36,710 bases of DNA, from assembly GCA_041569895.1 (NCBI GenBank), contig JBFFXF010000035.1, positions 1 through 36,710 of the forward strand. Direction: 5' to 3'. Both the position numbers and the translations under genes were made by a program. Of this stretch, positions 1 to 7,533 are shown piece after piece. The first letter of the stretch is position 1; every line of letters begins with the position of its first letter. The notes under the pieces were generated by a model. It saw nothing but the letters and a program-made list of their open reading frames with translations, had not been told where the DNA came from and did not search any database. The stretch is from JBFFXF01 sp041569895. Lineage in GTDB: Bacteria; Planctomycetota; UBA8108; JACQVS01.

Positions 1-1
1 C

Positions 2-190
2 CCCTGCCTCGAGGCGTGCAAGGTCAACGACGACGACAAGATCGACATCAGCGACGGCGTCGCGCTCCTCACATTCCTCTTCCTCGGCGGCCCGGCGCCG
101 ACCGGCTGGAAGGGCGCCTCGCCGGTCTGCGAGCCGATCACCCGGGAGACCGACTGCGAGACACCCAACGACGCCTGTCCGCTGGAGTGA
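2..190 (+). CDS. C-terminal end of a dockerin-like secreted protein (partial)
   Basis: The gene is open at the left edge of the window and ends at TGA 188-190, leaving 62 residues. The visible part has one calcium-loop-like repeat (VNDDDKIDISDGVALL, with the alternating Asp pattern of dockerin type I/EF-hand loops), then the motif FLFLGGPAP and a Cys-containing tail (SPVCEP, TDCETPNDAC). This tail is the kind found at the C-terminus of large secreted or surface proteins of Planctomycetota, where it is thought to act in attachment or calcium-stabilised assembly. The catalytic or binding part lies outside the window, so the function of the whole protein cannot be told. The next gene starts about 275 bp downstream, beyond repeat DNA, so the two are probably separate transcription units. 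Confidence 0.7.
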   Translation, partial: PCLEACKVNDDDKIDISDGVALLTFLFLGGPAPTGWKGASPVCEPITRETDCETPNDACPLE

Positions 191-257
191 ACCTCGGGGC
201 GGAACCGGAAGGATCGAGTGGGGGTTGGGGAGCGGGAGGGAGCCCGAAACCAGTTTC

Positions 258-352
258 TCGTCCTCGTCCTCGTCCTCGAACGACAGAGACAGAGACCGAG
301 GACAGAGGGCAGAGAACAGAGACAGAGCACAGACGGCAGAGCACAGAGACCC
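258..352. repeat. Intergenic low-complexity tract: TCGTCC hexamers then NNCAGAG heptads
   Basis: Between the dockerin-like gene and the selenoprotein gene there are about three TCGTCC units (258-278), then a run of imperfect 7-bp units of form NNCAGAG (GGCAGAG, AACAGAG, CACAGAG; roughly 301-348). No gene is seen in 191-464. Reading frames crossing it translate to low-complexity Arg/Glu/Thr strings and are not credible. The same heptad, in the opposite orientation (CTCTGAC), recurs near 26857. Confidence 0.7.
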
Positions 353-415
353 GAGGACCGACGCCCGGAGGCCGAGACCGAGACGTCGGCCGGTGGTTCG
401 AGGTCGCGGGTTTTT

Positions 416-435
416 CGGGACCGGGACCGGGTCCG
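416..435. repeat. G-rich 6-bp-period repeat, copy 1
   Basis: CGGGACCGGGACCGGGTCCG, two and a half GGGACC units ending in a small inverted part. Exactly the same 20 bases occur at 24779-24798. Both copies lie just upstream of a gene start, 29 bp before the selenoprotein start here. Confidence 0.75.
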
Positions 436-453
436 AGTTGGGGAACGTACGAC

Positions 454-458
454 GGAGG
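454..458 (+). promoter_or_regulatory. Ribosome binding site of the selenoprotein gene
   Basis: GGAGG ends 6 nt before the ATG at 465. It fixes the start at the residue that begins a clean signal peptide. Confidence 0.75.
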
Positions 459-464
459 TTTTTC

Positions 465-1289
465 ATGCGCCGCAAAGGACTTCTTCTCGTGCTCGCCGCC
501 CTGAGCGCCGTGACGTTGCCGGCGGTCGTTCCGGGACAGGATGGCGAGCGGGGCGCCAGACGCGATGCTGCGGAGGAACCGACCCGCGAGACGCCTCAGG
601 CCAGCCCCGGTGAGCGCGAGCAGCGGCGGCGGGCGCGCCAGGGGCGCCGCCGGCCGCGTGGGCGGCGCGATTCGGTGTGGGGCCAGCTCTCCTCGATCGC
701 GCGGGGTGGCAGGGAGCGGGCGCTGCTCGGCTCGCCGGCGCCCGACTTCGCGCTCCCGCGCCTGGAGGACGTCGAGCAGGAGTCTGCCGCCGATGGTCCG
801 CGCGACCAGCGACTCGTGCGGCTCTCGTCGCTTCGCGGCCGCCCGGTGGTGCTCATCTTCGGAAGCTACACGTGACCGCCGTTCGTCAAACAGGCCGGGC
901 GCCTGGAAGAGCTCTATGCCACCTACCGAGATCGCGCGGACTTCCTGGTCGTTTACATTCGCGAGGCGCACGCGGCGGACAGCGACTGGCCGCTGCGCGC
1001 CGGCGGCCCGCAGATCGTCGATCCGAAGAGTCTCGCCGAGCGCGCCGAGGTGGCGAGGACGTGCGCCAGGGCGGTCAGGTTCACCATGCCGATGCTGATC
1101 GACGAGCTCGACGACGGCGCGGCGCGCGCGTACGGCGGCTATCCCGATCGGCTCTACGTTATCGGCAAGGACGGTCGCGTCGCCTACAAGGGCGCTCCAG
1201 GCCCGTCCGGCTTCCGTCCGATGGAGATGGAAGCGGCGCTCCGCGACATCCTGGCGGCGGGCGGCGTGCGCCGGGCCTGGCGATTCTGA
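465..1289 (+). CDS. Exported iodothyronine-deiodinase-like selenoprotein (in-frame UGA = Sec137)
   Basis: Reading from ATG 465, the frame meets TGA at 873-875 and continues open to TGA 1287-1289, giving 274 residues if the first TGA is read as selenocysteine. The site reads GSYT-U-PPF, matching the iodothyronine deiodinase active-site motif (GSCTUPSF/GSCTUPPF). Downstream of the UGA the frame keeps the rest of the family: ADFLVVYIREAHAADSDW, with His169 exactly 32 residues after U137 (the same spacing as Sec126-His158 in human DIO1), then PMLIDELDDGAARAYGGYPDRLYVIGKDGRVAYKG, the thioredoxin-fold C-terminal half. Residues 1-25 form a signal peptide and about 45-75 an Arg-rich linker, so it is probably periplasmic or membrane-anchored. 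By family it should be a Sec-based reductase or redoxin; the substrate in bacteria is unknown and thyroid-hormone deiodination should not be assumed. A standard gene caller would split it at 875 or keep only the tail from ATG 1050. No selA, selB, selD or tRNA-Sec gene is in the window. Confidence 0.88.
873..905 (+). promoter_or_regulatory. Sec UGA codon with candidate bacterial SECIS hairpin
   Basis: The UGA is 873-875. Fifteen nt downstream CAGGC (891-895) can pair with GCCTG (901-905) around the 5-nt loop CGGGC (896-900). Bacterial SECIS elements lie inside the coding region just after the UGA, with the apical loop roughly 16-37 nt away and usually a G among the first two loop bases; this hairpin meets those rules. 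The pairing is short and was found by eye, so the structure is less certain than the UGA itself. Confidence 0.55.
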
Positions 1290-1412
1290 CCGCCTCGACA
1301 CCGCACGCCGCGGAGAGGCGCGCATCGCAGGCCGCTGAGGCGAAGCGCTCCTGGCGTTCCCCCCGCACGCATGTCAAAATACGGGGGCGTAGTTTCCGGA
1401 GCCGGAGGTGAC

Positions 1413-2516
1413 ATGACTCGAGCCCTGCTCGTCTTTGCTCTCGCGAGCTGTCTTGCCGCCCTCAGCCCGCTCCACGCCGCGGGCGCCGGCCGCGGCGCGA
1501 AGGGGCGCGTGGCCTCGGTGTACGCCCGGGCGGCGCCGGCGGTCGTCGGCATCGAATGCAGCCTCCGCGATGAGCGCGCGATCTACCGCTACTTCGGCAC
1601 CGGCGCCATCATCGATCCGGACGGGCTCGTGCTCACCTCGATCAGCGTCGTGCCGGAGGCGGCGACCGACATCCGCGTCTACCTCCGCGGCGGCCATTCG
1701 TGGCCCGCGAAGCTCCTCAAGACGGTGCCCGAGAAGGAGTTCGCCCTGCTCCGCATCGACGGGGGCGACGACTTCCCCCACCTGCCGCTCGGCGACAGCG
1801 ACACGGTGCGCGTCGGCCAGCTCGGCCTGACGCTCGGCAACGCGTTCCAGAGCATCAAGAACGACGACCAGGTGACGCTCGCGTCGGGACTGGTCAGCGG
1901 GCGGTATCCGCTCGCGGAGACGCGGTCCCAGGCCGAGTACATCGGGCCGGTTCTCGAGACCACCGCGGCGGTCAACGACGGCATGGACGGCGGGCCGCTC
2001 CTCAATGGTCGCGGCGAGATCGTCGGTATGCTGAGCCTCAACTTCTCGACGACTCGCTGGCTGGGGACGGCGATCCCCATCAACGCGCTGAAGCCGCTCT
2101 TCGGGAAGTACCGCCGGTCGTTCTTCGATCGCGGCGAGCTGATGACGGCGTTCATCGGCGTCGAGGTCGTCGAGACCGAGCTCGCCGACTCGACTCCCGC
2201 GCTTCGCGTCGAGCGCGTCGACGATCGGGGCCCGGCGCGGCTCGCGGGGCTGCGCGGCGGCCAGCGGATCGTCGCCGTCGATGGCGAGCCGGTGACGTCG
2301 ATCGAACAGTTCCGCAAGCTCCTCGAACGCGCGACTCCCGGGCGGCGCATCCGCCTGCGCGTGGCGTCGCCGAACGTCGACCCGCGCTTCCGCGCGGGGT
2401 TCACCGCCGATCTCCCGACGCCCGTCTCGACGCCCGTCTCGACGCCGGACCCGACGCCCGACCCGGCGGCGGCCGCGGAGACCGAGGTGTCGATCGAGGT
2501 GTGGGGTCGCTTCTGA
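1413..2516 (+). CDS. HtrA-like trypsin-fold protein with PDZ domain, catalytic triad lost
   Basis: 367 residues from ATG 1413, chosen over the upstream ATG 1371 because GGAGGTG (1404-1410) precedes it and a signal peptide (about residues 1-24) follows at once. Residues about 30-235 follow the HtrA protease fold: the TGAIIDPDGLVLT strand, the LGDSDTVRVGQ block and DGGPLLNGRGEIVGM. The catalytic positions are changed: LTNxHVV reads LTSISVV (His to Ser78), the DxALL Asp is Glu109 in EFALL, and GNSGGP reads GMDGGP (Ser to Asp192). Residues about 250-335 form a PDZ domain (PARLAGLRGGQRIVAVDG). The tail carries a TPVSTPVSTPDPTPDP repeat from reiterated DNA. It should bind peptides or partner proteases in the periplasm rather than cut. 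It is the first gene of a tight run, with the next HtrA-like gene starting 1 nt after its stop. Confidence 0.85.
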   Translation: MTRALLVFALASCLAALSPLHAAGAGRGAKGRVASVYARAAPAVVGIECSLRDERAIYRYFGTGAIIDPDGLVLTSISVVPEAATDIRVYLRGGHSWPAKLLKTVPEKEFALLRIDGGDDFPHLPLGDSDTVRVGQLGLTLGNAFQSIKNDDQVTLASGLVSGRYPLAETRSQAEYIGPVLETTAAVNDGMDGGPLLNGRGEIVGMLSLNFSTTRWLGTAIPINALKPLFGKYRRSFFDRGELMTAFIGVEVVETELADSTPALRVERVDDRGPARLAGLRGGQRIVAVDGEPVTSIEQFRKLLERATPGRRIRLRVASPNVDPRFRAGFTADLPTPVSTPVSTPDPTPDPAAAAETEVSIEVWGRF

Positions 2517-2517
2517 G

Positions 2518-3630
2518 ATGCCGCCGATGCGACAGCCCACACGAGCCATCCCCGCCCTGTCACTGGCGCTGCTGCTCGGCGCGCTCGCTCCGGTCGCGTT
2601 GTCTGCCGAGCCGAAGACGGCGTCCGGGGCGCCGAAGACGCTCGATGACCTGCTGACGCGCGTCGCGCCCTCGGTGGTGGCGATCGATCTCGAGCGCGAG
2701 GAGGACTTCGAGGGCCCCTCCGTCGCCAACCGCAGGCGCTTCCGCGGCCTGCCCGAGGAGGACCGGCGTGACCTCGAGGACTACTTCAAGCGCCCCGCGG
2801 GTCCGGTGACCGGCCTGCTCCTCGATCGCGAGGGGCACGTCCTGACGACCAACTACAACGTCGGCAAGAAGGCGAAGGACATCAGCATCGTGCTCGCCGA
2901 CGGCAAGCGGGTCGATGCCGATCTCGTCGCGCGCGATCCGACCGACGACCTCGCGCTCCTGAAGACGAAGGAGCCGATTCCGGAGGGGATCGAGGTGACG
3001 CCCGTGCGCTGGGCGCCGCCCGAGAGCTTCGAGACCGGCCGTTTCGTCCTCGCCGTCGGACGCGGCCCCGACATCGTGGAGCTGACCGCGACACTCGGCA
3101 TCATCAGCTCGTCGATGCGCTCGACGCGGCGGCTCTTCCAGACCGACGCGGCGCTCAACTACGGCAACGTCGGCGGCCCGTTGATCGACCTCTCGGGGAA
3201 CGTCGTCGGCATCGCGGGCTTCGTCGGCCATCGATTCCCGCAGTGGGGACTGAACTCCGGCATCGGCTTCGGCATCCGCGCGGACCGCATCGCGGAGGTC
3301 CTCCCGCAACTGAAGCGCGGCGAGGACGTGCCGAGCCCGACCATCCCGTTCCTCGGCGTCGGTCCCGAGCGACGACCCGGCCGTGATCGTGGCGAGGGCG
3401 CGCGCGTCGGAACCGTCGTCCCGGACTCGGGCGCCAGCGCCGGCGGCATCGAGCCGGGCGATGTGATCATCGAGTGGGACGGCACGGCGGTGCAGGACTT
3501 CACGCAACTGCGTTTCCTGATCTTCCAGAAGAATCCCGGGGACTCCGTCGACCTCGTCGTGCGACGCGACGACAAACCGGTGAAGCTGACCGTGAAGCTC
3601 GGCGAGCACCAGCTGCCGGATTCGGAGTGA
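2518..3630 (+). CDS. HtrA-like trypsin-fold protein with PDZ domain, His and Ser of triad lost
   Basis: 370 residues, starting 1 nt after the previous stop, so translation is probably coupled; a second ATG at 2527 is possible. A signal peptide covers about residues 1-29. The protease fold spans about 38-260. The Asp is kept (DDLALLK, Asp144), but LTNNHVV reads LTTNYNV (His to Tyr113) and GNSGGPL reads GNVGGPL (Ser to Val218). A PDZ domain follows at about 272-362 (FLGVGP to VVRRDDKPVKLTV) with the usual GIEPGDVIIEWDG turn. The loss of nucleophile and base makes proteolysis very unlikely. Being a clean, full-length reading frame with well-kept surroundings, it looks like a retained pseudoprotease and not a decaying gene. 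A role as regulator or adaptor for the active neighbour at 3674 is inference from position. Confidence 0.86.
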   Translation: MPPMRQPTRAIPALSLALLLGALAPVALSAEPKTASGAPKTLDDLLTRVAPSVVAIDLEREEDFEGPSVANRRRFRGLPEEDRRDLEDYFKRPAGPVTGLLLDREGHVLTTNYNVGKKAKDISIVLADGKRVDADLVARDPTDDLALLKTKEPIPEGIEVTPVRWAPPESFETGRFVLAVGRGPDIVELTATLGIISSSMRSTRRLFQTDAALNYGNVGGPLIDLSGNVVGIAGFVGHRFPQWGLNSGIGFGIRADRIAEVLPQLKRGEDVPSPTIPFLGVGPERRPGRDRGEGARVGTVVPDSGASAGGIEPGDVIIEWDGTAVQDFTQLRFLIFQKNPGDSVDLVVRRDDKPVKLTVKLGEHQLPDSE

Positions 3631-3663
3631 ACCGCTCGACCATCCGAGCATGAACATGATGCG

Positions 3664-3669
3664 AAGGAG
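3664..3669 (+). promoter_or_regulatory. Ribosome binding site deciding the start of the third HtrA gene
   Basis: AAGGAG lies 4 nt before ATG 3674. The upstream in-frame ATGs at 3650, 3656 and 3659 have no comparable site, so 3674 is preferred, though the spacing is short. Confidence 0.45.
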
Positions 3670-3673
3670 CTGC

Positions 3674-4993
3674 ATGAACGGGGTGAGCCGGAGGATCGCG
3701 GCGGCGTTCGCGCTCGGGGCGCTGCTCGCCCTCGCTCCCGCCGCGCTCGCGGACCGCGTCCCGGAGATCGACCCGGGCCTCGACGAGCTCGCGGAGCTCC
3801 GCGAGGCGGAGCTCGCGATCACCGGGCTCGTGCGCCGGACGACGCCCGCGATCGTCTTCATCGGCGGCGGCTCGGGCGTGTGCATCTCGAGCGACGGGAC
3901 GGTCCTCACCAATGACCACGTCGTCGGCGACCGCCGGACGGTCGCCGTCCGTTTCGCGACCACCGGCCTGCGCCGGGAGGCGAAGCTCCTGGGGAGATTC
4001 CCGGGCGGGGACCTGTCGCTGCTGCAGATCGAGGAGCCGGGGCCGTACCCCTTCATCGAGCTCGGCGATTCCGACACGCTCGTCCCGGGCGAACGGGTCG
4101 TCGCTCTCGGCAACCCGTTCCTGCTCGCCGTCGATAACACGTTCTTCCCGGGCGCGCCGCCGAACTTCCACCCGTCGGCCTCGCTCGGCGTCGTCAGCGC
4201 GCTGCACCGCAACTCGCCGCCACGCTACCCCGACGCCGTCCAGGTCGACGTCGCGGTCAATCCGGGCAACTCCGGCGGGCCGCTGGTCAACATGGAGGGG
4301 CGCCTGGTCGGCATCAACGGCAAGATCGAGACCCGGTTCCACCTCAGCGTCAACTCCGGCGTCGGATACGCCATTCCGTCGAAGCAAATCGAGCGCTTCC
4401 TCGAACCTCTTCGCAAGGCGGACGGGAAGGCGATCACGCATGGCCGGATTCCCGGCATCGAGGTGGCGGATCGCGTCGCCGAGGGCGAGACCGGGCTTCC
4501 CGTCCAGCGCGTCGCGCGCAACAGCTCGGCGGCGCTCGCCGGTCTGATGAGCGGCGACCGCATCCTCGCGATCGACGGGTACACCGTGCCGACGAGGAGC
4601 CGGTACGAGGGCATCCTGCAGACCTATCCCCCGGGCGCCGACGTGGCGATCTCCGTCGCCGGCGTCGACGGCGAGCGTCGCGAGGTCATCACCACGCTCG
4701 TCGACCCGGAAGAGGACCGCCCGATCCGTCTCGGCATCTCGCTCGACACCGAGGAGGAGACCACGAAGGGACACCTGCGCATCACCAGGGTCGCGCCGGA
4801 CTCGCCCGCGGCCCGCGCCGGACTGCAGGTCGACGACGTTCTTCTCCGCTTCGATAACGAGGCGGTGTCGTCCTTCTTCGAGCTCGCCGCGCGCCTCAAG
4901 CGCAAGAAGGTGGGCGATGTGGTCGTCGTTCGCGTCCGCCGCGACGACAGGGAGGTCGACATTCCGGTGCTGCTGCAGTCCGGCGAGCGATGA
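3674..4993 (+). CDS. HtrA/Deg-family serine protease with two PDZ domains, triad intact
   Basis: 439 residues from ATG 3674 (447 if the ATG at 3650 is used). A signal peptide covers about residues 1-27, followed by the S1C protease domain (about 50-250). The triad is complete: His82 in LTNDHVV, Asp113 in GGDLSLLQI, Ser200 in NPGNSGGPLVN. Two PDZ domains follow (about 265-350 with LAGLMSGDRILAIDG; about 358-437 with RAGLQVDDVLLRFDN). Length and layout match DegP/DegQ-type periplasmic quality-control proteases. It ends in an ATGA overlap with the hydrolase gene. As third gene after two triad-less relatives it is the only one of the three expected to cut, so the cluster could encode a mixed assembly; HtrA proteins normally form trimers or larger cages. 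Confidence 0.93.
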   Translation: MNGVSRRIAAAFALGALLALAPAALADRVPEIDPGLDELAELREAELAITGLVRRTTPAIVFIGGGSGVCISSDGTVLTNDHVVGDRRTVAVRFATTGLRREAKLLGRFPGGDLSLLQIEEPGPYPFIELGDSDTLVPGERVVALGNPFLLAVDNTFFPGAPPNFHPSASLGVVSALHRNSPPRYPDAVQVDVAVNPGNSGGPLVNMEGRLVGINGKIETRFHLSVNSGVGYAIPSKQIERFLEPLRKADGKAITHGRIPGIEVADRVAEGETGLPVQRVARNSSAALAGLMSGDRILAIDGYTVPTRSRYEGILQTYPPGADVAISVAGVDGERREVITTLVDPEEDRPIRLGISLDTEEETTKGHLRITRVAPDSPAARAGLQVDDVLLRFDNEAVSSFFELAARLKRKKVGDVVVVRVRRDDREVDIPVLLQSGER

Positions 4994-6174
4994 CCGCCTG
5001 CGGCGTCCGGCGACGCATGGTCTCGGGCGCGATCGCCTCGATCCTCCTCGCGATCGCCATACCCTCACGGGCCGACGACGCGCGGCTGGCGCGATTCACT
5101 CGACCGGGCCCGTTCGCGGTCGGCGTCCGGACGCTCGTCCTCGTCGACGAATCGCGTGACGACGCGTTCACCGGGGGCAAGAGAACGCTCGTCACGGAGG
5201 TGTGGTATCCCGCCACCGACGCGGCGCGCGAGGGACCGCGCACCCGGTTCGCGGAGTTCTTCGGCGAGTACCGCGAGCGCGCCGAGCGGGTCCTCAGGAG
5301 ACCCTTCGTCGAGATCGAGCCGCGCTTCTCGTCACTCGCCAGACGCGACGCGGCGCCGAGAAAGCCCCCGGCCGACGCGCGCTATCCGCTGATCGTCTTC
5401 AGTCACGGAAACGGCGGCTTTCGCCACCAGAACGTCGCGCAGGTCGAGCATCTCGCGAGCCATGGACACGTCGTCGTCTCGCCGGACCATACCGGCAACT
5501 CGAGACTCTCGCCGCTCCCCGACGGGGCGGTCGGCTACGATCGCCGCGGCCGCAAGACCTCGGCGGAGGACCGCCCGCGCGACGTCAGCTTCCTCATCGA
5601 CCGTTTTCTCGCCGAGAGCGCCAGCGAGGAGAGCTGGCTCTCGGGCGCCATCGACGGGGAGCGCGTCGGTGTGGTCGGGCATTCCTTCGGCGGCTACACC
5701 GCGTGCAGCGTCGCGCTCAGCGACCCCCGCGTGCGCGCCATCGTCCCGATGACCGTGGCGCTGGCCGGCGTGGGAAAGGGCCCGGCGGACGTGCCCACCC
5801 TGGTCTTCATCGGCGAGCACGACCGCACCATCGGCGCGCTGGGAAACGCCGCGAGCCGCGGGTACTTTCTCGGGTGTCCGGCGGCCAAGTACCTGGTAAC
5901 GCTGAAGCGCGGCGGCCACTTCACGTTCTGCGACATGGCGGTGCTCGATCCGCGCTACGGCGACGGCATCGGCAGCGGCCGCGGCCTCGACGGGGAGACC
6001 ATGGAGTTCGTCCCGGTGGCGCTGGCCAGGGAGATCATCAACGCCTACACGCTCGCCTTCCTCGAAAGACACCTCGGGGGAGACGAGGACGCTGCACGAT
6101 TTCTCTCCGAGAACCGATATCCGGAAGAGGTCGACTACCTGACGGGAAACGTCCGCGAGGAGCCAGTCGAGTAG
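4990..6174 (+). CDS. Exported alpha/beta hydrolase (dienelactone hydrolase / PAF-acetylhydrolase-like)
   Basis: 394 residues, overlapping the protease stop by 4 nt (ATGA 4990-4993), so the two are translationally coupled. The N-terminus is a signal peptide (about residues 1-29). The hydrolase core shows FSHGNGG (about 137-143, oxyanion-hole region), the nucleophile elbow GHSFGGY with Ser232, Asp278 in GEHDRT and His310 in GGHFTF, a full Ser-Asp-His set in the expected order. Family members hydrolyse short esters or lactones; PAF-AH-like members also start with a VWYPA strand, seen here at about residues 72-76. The natural substrate cannot be told from sequence. Its place directly after the periplasmic protease genes and its own signal peptide put it in the cell envelope. 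Confidence 0.85.
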   Translation: MTACGVRRRMVSGAIASILLAIAIPSRADDARLARFTRPGPFAVGVRTLVLVDESRDDAFTGGKRTLVTEVWYPATDAAREGPRTRFAEFFGEYRERAERVLRRPFVEIEPRFSSLARRDAAPRKPPADARYPLIVFSHGNGGFRHQNVAQVEHLASHGHVVVSPDHTGNSRLSPLPDGAVGYDRRGRKTSAEDRPRDVSFLIDRFLAESASEESWLSGAIDGERVGVVGHSFGGYTACSVALSDPRVRAIVPMTVALAGVGKGPADVPTLVFIGEHDRTIGALGNAASRGYFLGCPAAKYLVTLKRGGHFTFCDMAVLDPRYGDGIGSGRGLDGETMEFVPVALAREIINAYTLAFLERHLGGDEDAARFLSENRYPEEVDYLTGNVREEPVE

Positions 6175-6234
6175 CGGCGCCGGGGGGGCGGTTCCACGGA
6201 CAGACAGTCGACGATACAGTTTCAGGGAAGAGCC

Positions 6235-6996
6235 ATGAATCCGAGAATCGCACTGCGGGTCCTGACGCTGGGCGCCTGCGCCATCGCGCTCGGCGTGTCG
6301 GCGACGCCGGCGGACGACGAGGAGCCGAGGAAGCCGCGAGCGCTGATCGTCACCGGCGAGGACGTGCCGGCGCACGTCTGGAGAGAGACGACACCGGTGA
6401 CGCGGGAGATCCTCGACGACGCCGGCTTCGACGTTCGCGTCAGCGAGGACGTGGGCATCCTCGAGGCCAGCACCATCCACGAGTACGACGTCCTGATACT
6501 CAATTTCCGGAACAACTTCAGGGTGCGCGATATCTCGAGCGAGGGACGCCGGAGCCTGATGGCGTATCTCGACGCCGGCAAGGGCGTTGTCGCGCTCCAC
6601 TTCGCCGTCGCCGCGCTGCAGAACTGGCCCGAGTACCGCGACGTCATCGGGCGCGTCTGGGTGCCGAAAAAGTCGGGGCACGGTCCGCGCGGGCCCTTCA
6701 AGGCGACGATCGCCACGACAGAGCATCCGATCACCCAGGGCCTCGAGGACTTCGAGATCGACGACGAGCTCTATGCGCGGCTCGAGGGCGAGGCCCCCAT
6801 CGAGGTGCTCGTCCGGGCCCACTCCGAGTGGAGTGGCGCCGACGAGCCGCTGGTCTGGACGGTGCCGCGCGAACGCGGCCGAGTCGCCTGCATCGCGCTC
6901 GGCCATGACGCACGCGCCCGGCGCAGCGCAGCGTTCACGGCCCTCCTGGTCAGAACCGCAGCGTGGGCAGCGGTCGGTCCAGCGCGCGGGGAGTAA
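6235..6996 (+). CDS. Exported ThuA-like domain protein
   Basis: 253 residues with a signal peptide (about 1-25). The mature part is a ThuA-type flavodoxin-like/class I glutamine-amidotransferase-like fold: RALIVTGEDVPAHVWRETTP at the first strand, YDVLILNFRN, GKGVVALHFAVAAL near residue 120, HPITQGLEDFEIDDELYARL and a closing RVACIALGHD strand. ThuA-like proteins are abundant as secreted proteins in Planctomycetota and are usually linked to carbohydrate use, but their reaction is not settled. A site GGGAAGAG lies just before the ATG. It begins 60 bp after the hydrolase stop and may belong to the same transcript. It is the last gene before a repeat-rich spacer. Confidence 0.85.
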   Translation: MNPRIALRVLTLGACAIALGVSATPADDEEPRKPRALIVTGEDVPAHVWRETTPVTREILDDAGFDVRVSEDVGILEASTIHEYDVLILNFRNNFRVRDISSEGRRSLMAYLDAGKGVVALHFAVAALQNWPEYRDVIGRVWVPKKSGHGPRGPFKATIATTEHPITQGLEDFEIDDELYARLEGEAPIEVLVRAHSEWSGADEPLVWTVPRERGRVACIALGHDARARRSAAFTALLVRTAAWAAVGPARGE

Positions 6997-7050
6997 CTGC
7001 GCGGAGACAACTCCTCCCGTTCCCGCAACGCCCAGACGTAAAGAGACCGG

Positions 7051-7400
7051 CATGGGCTGTTTCTGACGGCGATTCATGAGGAAGGCAGGAAGAGCAGGAA
7101 GGCAGGAAAAAGGAGGATTGAGCGTTCCGTTTCGGATATCCCGCGTCGGTTCCGGGACTCGGGAGAGGGGGCGGTCGCGAGTCTAACCACCGGTAGACGA
7201 CGACCTCGCGCCGTGACTCACGAGGACGGACAGAGGGGGCGCTCGCCGACACGCCCCTGGCTTCGGGTATTCGACAATGACGCGATCCTCCGACGGGGAG
7301 AGCGAAGCTTGCGAAGCCCAACCCCATCGATCCTTCCGTTTCCTGCCTTTCTTGCTTTCCTTATAGGTCGTCTGACTGCAAACCTGCGAACTCTCCTCCC
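7051..7400. repeat. Intergenic mosaic repeat with inverted polypurine arms, copy 1
   Basis: Most of the 537-bp gap 6997-7533 is repeat DNA. A block beginning CATGGGCTGTTTCTGACGGC (7051) is followed by a polypurine tract (7079-7119, GGAAGGCAGGAAGAGCAGG type). Its approximate inverse complement appears as a polypyrimidine tract at 7329-7362, and then comes GTCTGACTGCAAACCTGCGA (7370-7389). A small hairpin GTCTA/TAGAC sits at 7181-7198 between the arms. Blocks of the same kind recur at 12303-12375 and 26769-26846. No gene is credible in the gap; the 64-codon frame at 7213-7407 is made of repeat DNA and has no ribosome site. Confidence 0.6.
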
Positions 7401-7533
7401 GGGGTAGACGCCCGGCCGATTTCCGCCGACACTGAAGAGACGGCCTCCGCTCTCCGAGTCCACGGCGCGGCGGCACGGGCCGAGAAAGTGTGCCCTGCGG
7501 AAGCGGACGCAGGGCGGCAAGCCGAGTGGTTGC

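Noticed and set aside
873..875. The UGA as a nonsense mutation or sequencing error in a pseudogene
   Set aside because: The codon falls exactly on the deiodinase Sec position and both sides keep family motifs without other lesions. A decayed gene would rarely stop there.
138..1325. A 395-codon - strand frame across the selenoprotein region, which would make the UGA irrelevant
   Set aside because: It spans the low-complexity tract and translates to Arg-rich disorder, while the + frame has family motifs on both sides of the UGA.
7213..7407. A 64-codon + strand frame in the repeat-rich gap
   Set aside because: It is composed of the polypyrimidine arm and other repeat DNA, with no ribosome site or recognisable motif.
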